Source: Planctomycetales bacterium ZRK34
GTDB taxonomy: Bacteria; Planctomycetota; Phycisphaerae; Phycisphaerales; Zrk34
Length of the DNA: 64,000 nt
Reading direction: 5' to 3'
Assembly (NCBI GenBank): GCA_014873095.1
Contig: CP050848.1
Location: forward strand, 1,054,001 to 1,118,000
The notes under the pieces were generated by a model that saw only the letters and a program-made list of their open reading frames with translations, did no database searches and was not told the origin of the DNA. Of the stretch, positions 1-5,918 are shown piece by piece; the stretch's first letter is position 1; each line of letters starts with the position of its first letter. The translations under genes and the position numbers were made by a program.

Positions 1-99
1 ACTTTCTCCCGTCCATGAGTCGCGCCCAGCTACCCATAGCGAGGCGTGTGATCATCTGACTCGTTGGAGGTCAACCGTGGGTCGATGATGATGCAGTGG

Positions 100-441
100 T
101 TATCCGATGGCCGCCGAGCCGCGCTCGCCGGTGCGGATGCGGATGCACTGTTCAAGATCGGTGACGAAGATCTTGCCGTCGCCGATCTGCTCGGTGCAGG
201 CGCCGGTTTCGATGGCTTCGACGGCCGTTTCGAGGTACTCGTCGTTGACGGCGATTTCCAGCTTGACCTTCTCGATCAGCGTGCTGGTGGACTTGAGGCC
301 ACGGTACTGGTGGGTCAGGCCCTTCTGGCGGCCGCGTCCCTTAACCGTGGAGGTCGTGACCAGATGGATGCCCTTGGCTTCAAGCTGGTCGAGCACGTCG
401 TGCACGCGCTCAGGCTGAATCACCGCGATGATGTACTTCAT
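100..441 (-). CDS. glnK: PII nitrogen regulatory protein (GlnK/GlnB family), second copy
   Basis: A 113-residue PII signal protein. PII trimers sense 2-oxoglutarate and ATP/ADP and typically plug the ammonium channel Amt. The protein starts MKYIIAVIQP, has the T-loop stretch GRGRQKG..HQYRG, the B-loop GDGK and the C-terminal RIRTGE signature. The start at 441 is chosen because AAAGGAG lies just upstream and the family begins at this methionine; a longer frame adds 22 unlike residues. It is the last of three minus-strand genes (amt, PII, PII), but a 250-base gap with its own sigma-54-like promoter suggests separate transcription. Oddly, position 51 is Ser, not the Tyr that GlnD uridylylates, so classical uridylylation is unlikely. 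Confidence 0.95.
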   Translation of the reverse strand: MKYIIAVIQPERVHDVLDQLEAKGIHLVTTSTVKGRGRQKGLTHQYRGLKSTSTLIEKVKLEIAVNDEYLETAVEAIETGACTEQIGDGKIFVTDLEQCIRIRTGERGSAAIG

Positions 442-495
442 AACAGGTCGCTCCTTTACGAGACGAGTAGTGTGGAACCCACATGCCATAGACAA

Positions 496-520
496 AGGCC
501 GTGCCAAACCGGCACGGCCT
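496..520 (-). other. perfect 10-bp hairpin between the two PII genes
   Basis: Arms AGGCCGTGCC (496-505) and GGCACGGCCT (511-520) enclose a 5-base loop. Read on the minus strand it is followed by a short T-containing stretch (TTTGTC), so it may be a weak terminator for amt-PII. It may instead be a 5'-leader structure of the downstream PII gene, since the sigma-54-like promoter lies just upstream of it. Confidence 0.6.
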
Positions 521-548
521 CTGCAAGCTTAGAGCTATTCATGTGTTA

Positions 549-564
549 CGCACAAAACCGACCA
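549..564 (-). promoter_or_regulatory. sigma-54 (RpoN) type promoter candidate for the second PII gene
   Basis: The minus strand reads TGGTCGGTTTTGTGCG. GG and GC dinucleotides sit at the -24/-12 spacing of the consensus TGGCACG-N4-TTGCA. A start site about 12 bases downstream would give a leader of roughly 95 bases before the start codon at 441. A 14-of-16 match lies upstream of amt (2871-2886). The family role (nitrogen control) fits sigma-54 use; the assignment is inference from spacing and recurrence. Confidence 0.55.
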
Positions 565-692
565 AAGTCGGATTTCGTCGAGTTGCCGCGCATTTGAGCA
601 TCTGTGGCCAGGTCGGCCCAGAAGCTGCACACTGAATGCGCACCGGCGCGACATGATCGCTCATTCGGTGCGCCGCGGTGAGCAGGATGCAG

Positions 693-1034
693 TCAGCCGA
701 TCGCCATACCGCCGGTTTCTCCAGTGCGGATGCGCATCACGTCCTGAAGTTCGAGCACAAACACCTTGCCGTCACCGATCTGCTCGGTCCGGGCCCCCAT
801 GGCGATGGCTTCCAGCGTCAGCTGAAGGTACTCGTCGTTGACCGCGATCTCCAGCTTCACCTTGCGAAGCAGCAGACCCACTTCCTTGTGACCACGGTAA
901 ACCTGGGCCTGGCCCTTCTGGCGACCGTGGCCCATGACCTGCGTGACGGTCACCAAGTGCACGTCACGCTTGTAGAGTTCCTGCAGCACTTCGTTCAAAC
1001 GGTCCGGCTGAATCACGGCGATGATGTATTTCAT
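693..1034 (-). CDS. glnK: PII nitrogen regulatory protein (GlnK/GlnB family), first copy
   Basis: A second PII protein, also 113 residues, starting MKYIIAVIQP and sharing the T-loop GHGRQKG..VYRG, the nucleotide-binding GDGK loop and MRIRTGE. It is immediately downstream of amt with a 120-base gap, the classical amtB-glnK arrangement, so it probably gates the adjacent ammonium channel according to 2-oxoglutarate and ATP. The start at 1034 gives the usual family length; AAAGGC lies upstream. Residue 51 is Glu instead of the uridylylatable Tyr, and residue 49 is His instead of the cyanobacterial phospho-Ser, so neither known covalent T-loop switch is available. Confidence 0.95.
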   Translation of the reverse strand: MKYIIAVIQPDRLNEVLQELYKRDVHLVTVTQVMGHGRQKGQAQVYRGHKEVGLLLRKVKLEIAVNDEYLQLTLEAIAMGARTEQIGDGKVFVLELQDVMRIRTGETGGMAIG

Positions 1035-1080
1035 GGCTATTGCCTTTATGTAGTTGGTAATTGGTGTGCGAATGCTCCTC

Positions 1081-1138
1081 GTTCAGCCGGCTCGCTTGCG
1101 GGCCGTGTGAAACGGCGAACAAGTTCGCCGGCTAAACG
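1081..1138. repeat. inverted-repeat element, family D, between amt and PII
   Basis: Two facing palindromes: 1081-1105 (starts GTTCAGCCGGC) and 1113-1138 (ends GCCGGCTAAACG). The same layout, two REP-like units flanking a short spacer with TTTAGC at the outer ends, recurs at 49418-49503 and, in a variant form, at 52908-52980. Confidence 0.6.
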
Positions 1139-1154
1139 GGTAGACAGGTTGCGA

Positions 1155-2603
1155 TTAGTCCAGGACGGTGTACGCCACTTCGGCGTGCTCGGTGAGGTCC
1201 AGGCCGACGCGCTCTTCGTGCTGCTCAGCACGCAGGCCGAAGATCACATCCACGACCTTCAACAGCACCATCGACACCACCGCCGAGTAAACCACCGTGT
1301 ACAGAATCGCCTTCAGCTGAATCACGACCTGCACCGGGTTGCCCGCCAGCAGACCGCCAGCCCCGTCGATGCCGTAGCCCGGCACCGCCCAGATGCCCGC
1401 CGCGATCGCGCCCCACAGGCCCGACACGCCGTGCACACCGAACACGTCCAGCGAGTCGTCGTAACCGGCCAGCGGCTTGACCTTCGCCACGAACACATAC
1501 GACAGCACGCTCGCGCCGAAGCCGACGCCAAGCGCCCCCATCGGTCCGACAAAACCCGAGGCCGGCGTGATCGCCACCAGGCCCGCCACGGCGCCCGTGA
1601 TGGTGCCGAGCATGGTCGGCCTGCCGCCGTGGCCGTTGACCGTCGGCAGCACCCATTCGATGGCCGCCCAGGTCATGGCCGCCGCCGCCGTGGCAATGTG
1701 CGTCACAACAAACGCCCGAACCGCCTGGTCCGTCGCCGCTCCGGCGCTGCCGGCATTGAAGCCGAACCACCCGAACCACAGCAGCCCCGCCCCCAGCACC
1801 GCAAACGGCAACTGGTGCGGCGGGCTGATGCCATCGGGATACCCCTGCCGCTTACCCAGCATGATGCACGCCACCAGGGCTGCGATACCCGCGTTCACGT
1901 GAATGACCGTACCGCCGGCGAAGTCCAGCGCGCCGTCGGCGCCCAGGCCGAAGAAGCCTTCCGCCCCGCCCCAGACCCAGTGCGCCACCGGGCAGTACAC
2001 GATCAGCACCCACGCCGCCGTGAATGCACAGAACGCCGAGAACTTCATCCGCTCGGCAAACGCACCGATGATCAGCGCCGGCGTGATCACCGCAAACATG
2101 CACTGAAAGATCATGAACAGCTGCCCGCTGATCGTCAGCCCCGGCCAGGGCTTGTCGAATTCAACCCCGTTCAGGAACAGGAAATCGGCCGGGTTGCCGA
2201 TGAACCCGCCGAGCGTGTCCGACCCGAACGCCAGCGAAAAGCCCACCAGCGCCCACAACACCGTCACCAGGCCCATGCAGACAAAACACTGCATCAGCAC
2301 GCTGAGGATGTTCTTGCGTCGCACCAGCCCGCCGTAGAAAAACGCCAGGCCCGGTGTCATCAGCAGCACCAGCGCCGAAGCCACCAGCATCCACGCGGTG
2401 TCGCCGGTGTTGATCGTGCCCGCCTCTTCGACGACAGCCACGACATCCGCCGCCGCGGTGATCACCTCAGCGTTCGCCCCCTCCGCCCCGCTCGGCGCCG
2501 TGTCCTGCGCCATCGCCAGCGTCGGCATCAACCCCAAGACCAGAACCCATAACCACAACCCCGCTCCCGGCATGCCGGGAACCCAACCAGATCGCCTAAG
2601 CAT
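1155..2603 (-). CDS. amt: ammonium transporter (Amt/MEP/Rh family)
   Basis: A 482-residue inner-membrane ammonium channel. After a hydrophobic leader ending near LAMAQ, about eleven membrane segments follow. The family signature DFAGGTVIHVNAG carries the first pore histidine, and FGVHGVSGLWGA carries the second. The start at 2603 is preceded by AAAGGAG; the frame extends further upstream but that part is not Amt-like. It leads the amt-PII set, so the encoded PII is expected to block it when nitrogen is plentiful. A sigma-54-like site at 2871-2886 and a further perfect inverted repeat upstream suggest nitrogen-responsive activation. Confidence 0.96.
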   Translation of the reverse strand: MLRRSGWVPGMPGAGLWLWVLVLGLMPTLAMAQDTAPSGAEGANAEVITAAADVVAVVEEAGTINTGDTAWMLVASALVLLMTPGLAFFYGGLVRRKNILSVLMQCFVCMGLVTVLWALVGFSLAFGSDTLGGFIGNPADFLFLNGVEFDKPWPGLTISGQLFMIFQCMFAVITPALIIGAFAERMKFSAFCAFTAAWVLIVYCPVAHWVWGGAEGFFGLGADGALDFAGGTVIHVNAGIAALVACIMLGKRQGYPDGISPPHQLPFAVLGAGLLWFGWFGFNAGSAGAATDQAVRAFVVTHIATAAAAMTWAAIEWVLPTVNGHGGRPTMLGTITGAVAGLVAITPASGFVGPMGALGVGFGASVLSYVFVAKVKPLAGYDDSLDVFGVHGVSGLWGAIAAGIWAVPGYGIDGAGGLLAGNPVQVVIQLKAILYTVVYSAVVSMVLLKVVDVIFGLRAEQHEERVGLDLTEHAEVAYTVLD

Positions 2604-2870
2604 CGATGGCTCCTTTACAGTGATACAACCAACCAAATGTCCGACGCGGTTGAGCCCTACCCGTTGCCTCCGAGTCATGGCGCAATAATTCCGCGTACCT
2701 CGACCCGTTGGGCCACAAATCGCGTGCCACTTTCCCATAACCCCTAACTTGCGTTTTCATAATGATTAACACCACCGTACTGGAACCCACCACTGCCTAC
2801 ATTGCGCGCATCCCCTTTGATATCACCCGATCACTGCACAATAAACAGGCGGATTATTCGCTGGCTACAG

Positions 2871-2886
2871 CGCACAAACACGACCA
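2871..2886 (-). promoter_or_regulatory. sigma-54 (RpoN) type promoter candidate for amt
   Basis: The minus strand reads TGGTCGTGTTTGTGCG, with GG and GC at -24/-12 spacing. It nearly matches the site at 549-564 upstream of the second PII gene. The predicted transcript would have a leader of about 255 bases before the amt start at 2603. Confidence 0.5.
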
Positions 2887-3028
2887 AAACCGGGTTTTGA
2901 ACATTTGATGAAACGACCCGTTTGAACGCGGATATTCCGCCGAAATCGCGGGTGTGAACCCGCCGGCGCGCACGGACGTGACGTTTTGCCGCGCCGGTGC
3001 GCACAAACGCAACCGCGCCGCGACACGC

Positions 3029-3070
3029 TGGTGCGCATCAGCCTGTCGTATGTCACGATCATGCGCACCA
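3029..3070. promoter_or_regulatory. inverted repeat upstream of amt, possible enhancer-type activator site
   Basis: Arms TGGTGCGCAT (3029-3038) and ATGCGCACCA (3061-3070) are perfectly complementary across a 22-base spacer. They lie about 150-190 bases upstream of the sigma-54-like site, a distance usual for bacterial enhancer-binding proteins. The binding factor is unknown; the sequence is not a textbook NtrC site. Confidence 0.35.
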
Positions 3071-3442
3071 ACGCGTCGCGACTTTCTCGAAAACCGACGT
3101 TGAAAAACTCACCTCGCGACAGCTTTGTGCGCGATCCGCCCTGGCGCGGCGAAAACGCCGCCCGCGCGCACAAACACGACGAGGTGAAAACCGTAGCGCA
3201 TTGGAAAACACATCGTATTGGAGCGGTTCGCGGTCAAAACCACGGATCAGATCGTTGATGTTTATGTGTGGCACTGGCGGCTTGTCCGCTAATGCCATCC
3301 GCCGCCGCGGTGAACCGATGCTGTACGTGAGTAACGGCCAGCAAGCCTGTTTGAATCATTGACAGGCGACAGATTGCTCATACCATGGGCTCCACATCTG
3401 ACGCCTGTGTGATTGCCTGGCTCAAACATTGGGGTCCGGCCC

Positions 3443-4042
3443 ATGAATATGTCGTTTAGAGCTTTCACTATCGCAAGCACATGCTTTGTGGCCATCCTGC
3501 TTGCATGCACTGCCCACGCACAAACCAAGGTGCAAGAGAATGGCAACACGCCCGAAGCCGTGGCCGCGCGTGCGATGGCTTCACTGAAGGAAAATCGCAT
3601 CGCTGACTTCACCGGCATGATGCATCCCGAGGCATTGCGACAAACAAAAACCGTGCTGCTCGACATTGTCGATGCGGCAGAGAAGGCGAATCAAGCCGAC
3701 CAAGTGATGATCCTCTTCAGTGACGTGCCGTCGACTCAGGCGTTGCGTGATTTGGATGATGCTTCATTGTTTATCGCCTTTCTGAAAGGCGTCATGAAGA
3801 TCCAACCACAGATCAGAAATGCCTTGCAGAACATGACGGTAGAAATCATCGGCCACGTTGCGGAAGGCCCCGATGTGGCACATGTGGTTTATCGCGGCAG
3901 CATGTCGCAACAGGGCATAACGATTACCAAACTGGCAGTCATGAGCTTTAAATCCAACGGCGCCGGCTGGGGCATGCTGATGACCGGCGACCTGGAAGCC
4001 ATGACAGCCGGATTGAAGTTGCGATTTCAATCTCCAAATTGA
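3443..4042 (+). CDS. secreted protein of unknown function
   Basis: A 199-residue protein I do not recognise. It begins MNMSFRAFTIASTCF and has a hydrophobic segment ending LLACTAHAQ. This could be cleaved after AHA by signal peptidase I, or at LLAC as a lipoprotein. The mature part is mostly helical in appearance (repeated Ala/Asp/Met-rich stretches, then a region predicted as strands: VEIIGHVAEGPDVAHVVYRG), resembling small periplasmic proteins with a cystatin/NTF2-like fold. That is only an impression. The start at 3443 is chosen because the signal peptide begins there. It stands alone, followed by AT-rich non-coding DNA. Confidence 0.7.
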   Translation: MNMSFRAFTIASTCFVAILLACTAHAQTKVQENGNTPEAVAARAMASLKENRIADFTGMMHPEALRQTKTVLLDIVDAAEKANQADQVMILFSDVPSTQALRDLDDASLFIAFLKGVMKIQPQIRNALQNMTVEIIGHVAEGPDVAHVVYRGSMSQQGITITKLAVMSFKSNGAGWGMLMTGDLEAMTAGLKLRFQSPN

Positions 4043-4109
4043 ATACCCATTCTTGAGCGATCTTTATGTTTGATCAAAATATATCACATATATGATATAT
4101 AATATTTAG

Positions 4110-4124
4110 TATTTAGCCTAAATA
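4110..4124. promoter_or_regulatory. palindrome TATTTAGCCTAAATA
   Basis: Perfect arms TATTTAG/CTAAATA around one base. A related longer form lies at 35869-35890; the 15 bases at 4108-4122 are identical to 35867-35881. This could be an operator-type site in an AT-rich context. No regulator is identified. Confidence 0.4.
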
Positions 4125-4181
4125 TATTCTGAGGGGTGTGTCTGTGGAATCGCAATCGTCAGGCGGCTGGGCGGCGAGGGG

Positions 4182-4293
4182 TTGGTGTGACGATCTGGGT
4201 TGGTGTGACGATCTGGGTTGGTGTGACGGACAGGGTTGCGCGACGACGGGGGTTAGCGTGACGGCTTGGGTTGGTGTGACGGACGGGGCTGCG
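4182..4293 (+). repeat. degenerate 18-bp tandem repeat
   Basis: Six head-to-tail units of TTGGTGTGACGATCTGGG and variants. The first two copies (4182-4199, 4200-4217) are identical and later ones are progressively diverged. Confidence 0.75.
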
Positions 4294-4366
4294 GGGCGGT
4301 GGGGTTGCGGGGTGGCTCGATGAGTGACTGGGGCATTTTGTGAAATGTTTGACCGCTTTTCTTTTA

Positions 4367-4389
4367 TAGCCGCAGGCGGAAGCCTGCGG
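4367..4389 (+). repeat. palindromic repeat, family B
   Basis: Reads TAGCCGCAGGCGGAAGCC and onwards; complementary GCAGGC/GCCTGC arms. It is the same family as the copies flanking the second transposase at 54838-54860, 55410-55432 and 55447-55469. Confidence 0.7.
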
Positions 4390-4468
4390 GCTGCGAGCTT
4401 CCGGTCGTGGCTATCACGCGGTCATGGATGACGCAAAACACTGTGGAGCGACATGTCATGCGTGGGCG

Positions 4469-5137
4469 TTAGAACGGCGATGGGGCTTCGAAGGTGAGGC
4501 GGTCGCCGGTGCGGGGGCAGGTGACGGTCAGGGATTCGGCGTGGAGCATCAGGCGGGGGTTGCCGGCGCGGCCCCACAGGCCATCGGCGGCTTCGGGGGG
4601 CGGGGTCTGGTCGCCGTAGAGCGGGTCGCCGAGGATGCTGTGGCCGATGGCGTGGCAGTGCACGCGGAGCTGGTGCGAGCGGCCGGTGTGTGGTGACAGT
4701 TCCAGTTCGGTCCACGACTCGGCGCGGTGCGTGACGCGCCAGTCGGTGACGGCGGGCTTGCCCTGCTCATGGTCAACACGGTGGCGCGGCGGGCGGTCGA
4801 AGTCCTTGCGCATGGGCAGTTCGATGCGGCCGGTGTCGCCATCAACCTGCCCGGCGACACGGGCGATGTAGCGCTTGGCGACTTCGCGGCGTTCAAACTG
4901 CCCGCTGAGTTCGCGATGCGTATCCGCATCCAGCGCGAGAATCATGACGCCGGACGTGTCGCGATCCAGGCGATGGACGATGCGGGCGTGCGGGAAATCA
5001 AACTCAAGGCGTTTGACCAGGCAGTCCTGCAGGTCCGGCCCGCGCCCGGGCACCGACAGCATGCCGGTCGGTTTGCTGACGGCCAGCAGATGCTCGGTGC
5101 GATGCAGAATCGTGATGGAAGCGATGCGTGCGGTCAT
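4469..5137 (-). CDS. rluA: RluA-family pseudouridine synthase
   Basis: A 222-residue RNA pseudouridine synthase. The catalytic motif HRLDRDTSG contains Asp58, which attacks the target uridine. KRYIARV and PHTGRSHQLRVHCHAIGHSILGD are further family blocks. Its short length and the absence of an S4 RNA-binding domain match RluA of gamma-proteobacteria, which modifies 23S rRNA U746 and tRNA U32; the exact target here is inferred. The start at 5137 fits the family N-terminus. It is flanked on the upstream side by a family E repeat. Confidence 0.88.
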   Translation of the reverse strand: MTARIASITILHRTEHLLAVSKPTGMLSVPGRGPDLQDCLVKRLEFDFPHARIVHRLDRDTSGVMILALDADTHRELSGQFERREVAKRYIARVAGQVDGDTGRIELPMRKDFDRPPRHRVDHEQGKPAVTDWRVTHRAESWTELELSPHTGRSHQLRVHCHAIGHSILGDPLYGDQTPPPEAADGLWGRAGNPRLMLHAESLTVTCPRTGDRLTFEAPSPF

Positions 5138-5150
5138 GGTTTGTCAGCGG

Positions 5151-5316
5151 GTTGAACCACCAAGGCGCCAAGAGCACCAAGTCAGAAGCGTAGACAGGAT
5201 CAACAGGATGAACGTGATGAAAGTAAACGATCTGTTGATCTGGTTGATCCTGTTCATCCTGTCTGAATTCTTTTGTGAGTTTTCTTCCTGGCGTCCTTCG
5301 TGCCTTGGTGGTTCAA
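5151..5316. repeat. dispersed inverted repeat, family E
   Basis: Outer arms begin ACCACCAAGGCGCCAAGAGC (5156 on) and end with the complementary GCCTTGGTGGTTC (to 5314). Inner arms are GACAGGATCAACAGGATG (5193 on) and its near-complement at 5243-5263. Related pieces occur at 31308-31425, 39477-39573 and 54115-54180. Confidence 0.65.
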
Positions 5317-5326
5317 CATATCACAA

Positions 5327-5611
5327 TCAGTTCTGGTCGTTCAAGGATTTCAGGTAGTCGATGATGTCGGCGGATTCGTACATCCACTGGGTTTGGCCAT
5401 CGGGGTGATCGATGCGGAGGCACGGCACCATGGTTTGCCCGCCGCCGGCGAGCAGGTCGCTGCGGTGTTCGGGGTCGGCGGTGCTGCGCAGTTCCAGATC
5501 GATGCCGAGGCGCTGCATGGCCCAGCGGACGCGGAGGCAGAACGGGCAGGTCGCCTTGTGGTACAGCGACATGGTGGAGGTATCAGGCATGGTGTTGTTT
5601 TGGTTTGTCAT
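5327..5611 (-). CDS. glutaredoxin-like protein
   Basis: A 94-residue thioredoxin-fold protein with the redox motif CPFC at residues 22-25, a TMVPCLRID stretch containing the cis-proline equivalent (TVP in glutaredoxins) and a C-terminal ESADIIDYLK helix. The same fold forms the N-terminal domain of glutathione S-transferases; the two-cysteine motif and the short length favour glutaredoxin. The start could be 5611 or, seven codons later, 5590; no strong ribosome site separates them. It follows slyX on the same strand with a 14-base gap, so the two are probably cotranscribed. Confidence 0.8.
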   Translation of the reverse strand: MTNQNNTMPDTSTMSLYHKATCPFCLRVRWAMQRLGIDLELRSTADPEHRSDLLAGGGQTMVPCLRIDHPDGQTQWMYESADIIDYLKSLNDQN

Positions 5612-5625
5612 CGGTGAAAGAAGAG

Positions 5626-5820
5626 TCAGGCGAGGTTGTCGTCGGGTTGCTTCAGGGTTTTGAGCATCTCGGTGCGGCCGATCTGACGGCGAAGGCGTTC
5701 GAGATCCTTTTCGAGTTCATCGAGTCGGGCGGCCTGCTCGATGACGACCTGGTTGAGGGTTTCAACGGTCTGCTCGGTGTAGGCAAGCTTGGTCTGAAGT
5801 TCGACGATTTGGGGGTCCAT
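5626..5820 (-). CDS. slyX: SlyX family protein
   Basis: A 64-residue coiled-coil protein of the SlyX family (VELQTKLAYTEQTVETLNQVV, then heptad-like Leu/Ile spacing through EKDLERLRRQI). Length and pattern match the family, whose molecular role is unknown. A GC hairpin (5858-5874) lies upstream, between this gene and the SUMF1-domain gene on the same strand. The glutaredoxin gene follows closely. Confidence 0.85.
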   Translation of the reverse strand: MDPQIVELQTKLAYTEQTVETLNQVVIEQAARLDELEKDLERLRRQIGRTEMLKTLKQPDDNLA

Positions 5821-5918
5821 GGCGCATTGTAGACCGGCGGTGATACGCTAGCGACCAGGGCCGCGTAGCGGCCCGGCTATCAGGCAACACACATTCGATG
5901 ATTGGGCCAAGCGGCAGG

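Larger units (their letters stand above)
2604..3442. other. long non-coding upstream region of amt
   Basis: About 840 bases without a convincing gene. It holds the sigma-54-like site 2871-2886, a weaker look-alike at 3000-3015 (minus strand CGGTTGCGTTTGTGCG), the inverted repeat 3029-3070, and a 15-base direct repeat GCGCACAAACACGAC at 2870-2884 and 3166-3180. The right-hand end must also contain the promoter of the plus-strand gene at 3443. Confidence 0.6.
4043..4468. other. non-coding region with AT-rich block, palindrome and repeats
   Basis: No credible gene. Contents are an AT-rich block around 4077-4130, the 15-base palindrome TATTTAGCCTAAATA at 4110-4124, an 18-base degenerate tandem repeat at 4182-4293, and a family B palindrome at 4367-4389. 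A short frame through the tandem repeat (4138-4323) would encode low-complexity Gly/Trp/Asp peptide and is not credited. Confidence 0.6.

Noticed and set aside
678..2552. A 624-codon open frame on the plus strand opposite amt and the PII gene
   Set aside because: It is a shadow of strongly conserved minus-strand genes in GC-rich DNA. Its translation is Arg/His-rich with no recognisable motif and no ribosome-binding sequence.
2996..3010. GCACAAACG sequences upstream of amt as sites for the LacI-type regulator at 24480
   Set aside because: Only half-sites match TGCACAAACGTTTGTGCA; the second half is absent, so resemblance to the operator is probably chance.
3000..3015. A third sigma-54 promoter upstream of amt
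   Set aside because: The spacing fits, but the first base and the middle differ from the two better sites, and it lies further from the gene. It may be an echo of a local GCGCACAAAC repeat rather than a promoter.
4138..4323. A 61-codon frame through the tandem repeat
   Set aside because: The peptide is just the repeat unit translated (GWCDDL-like), with a GTG-type start and no sign of selection on the frame.
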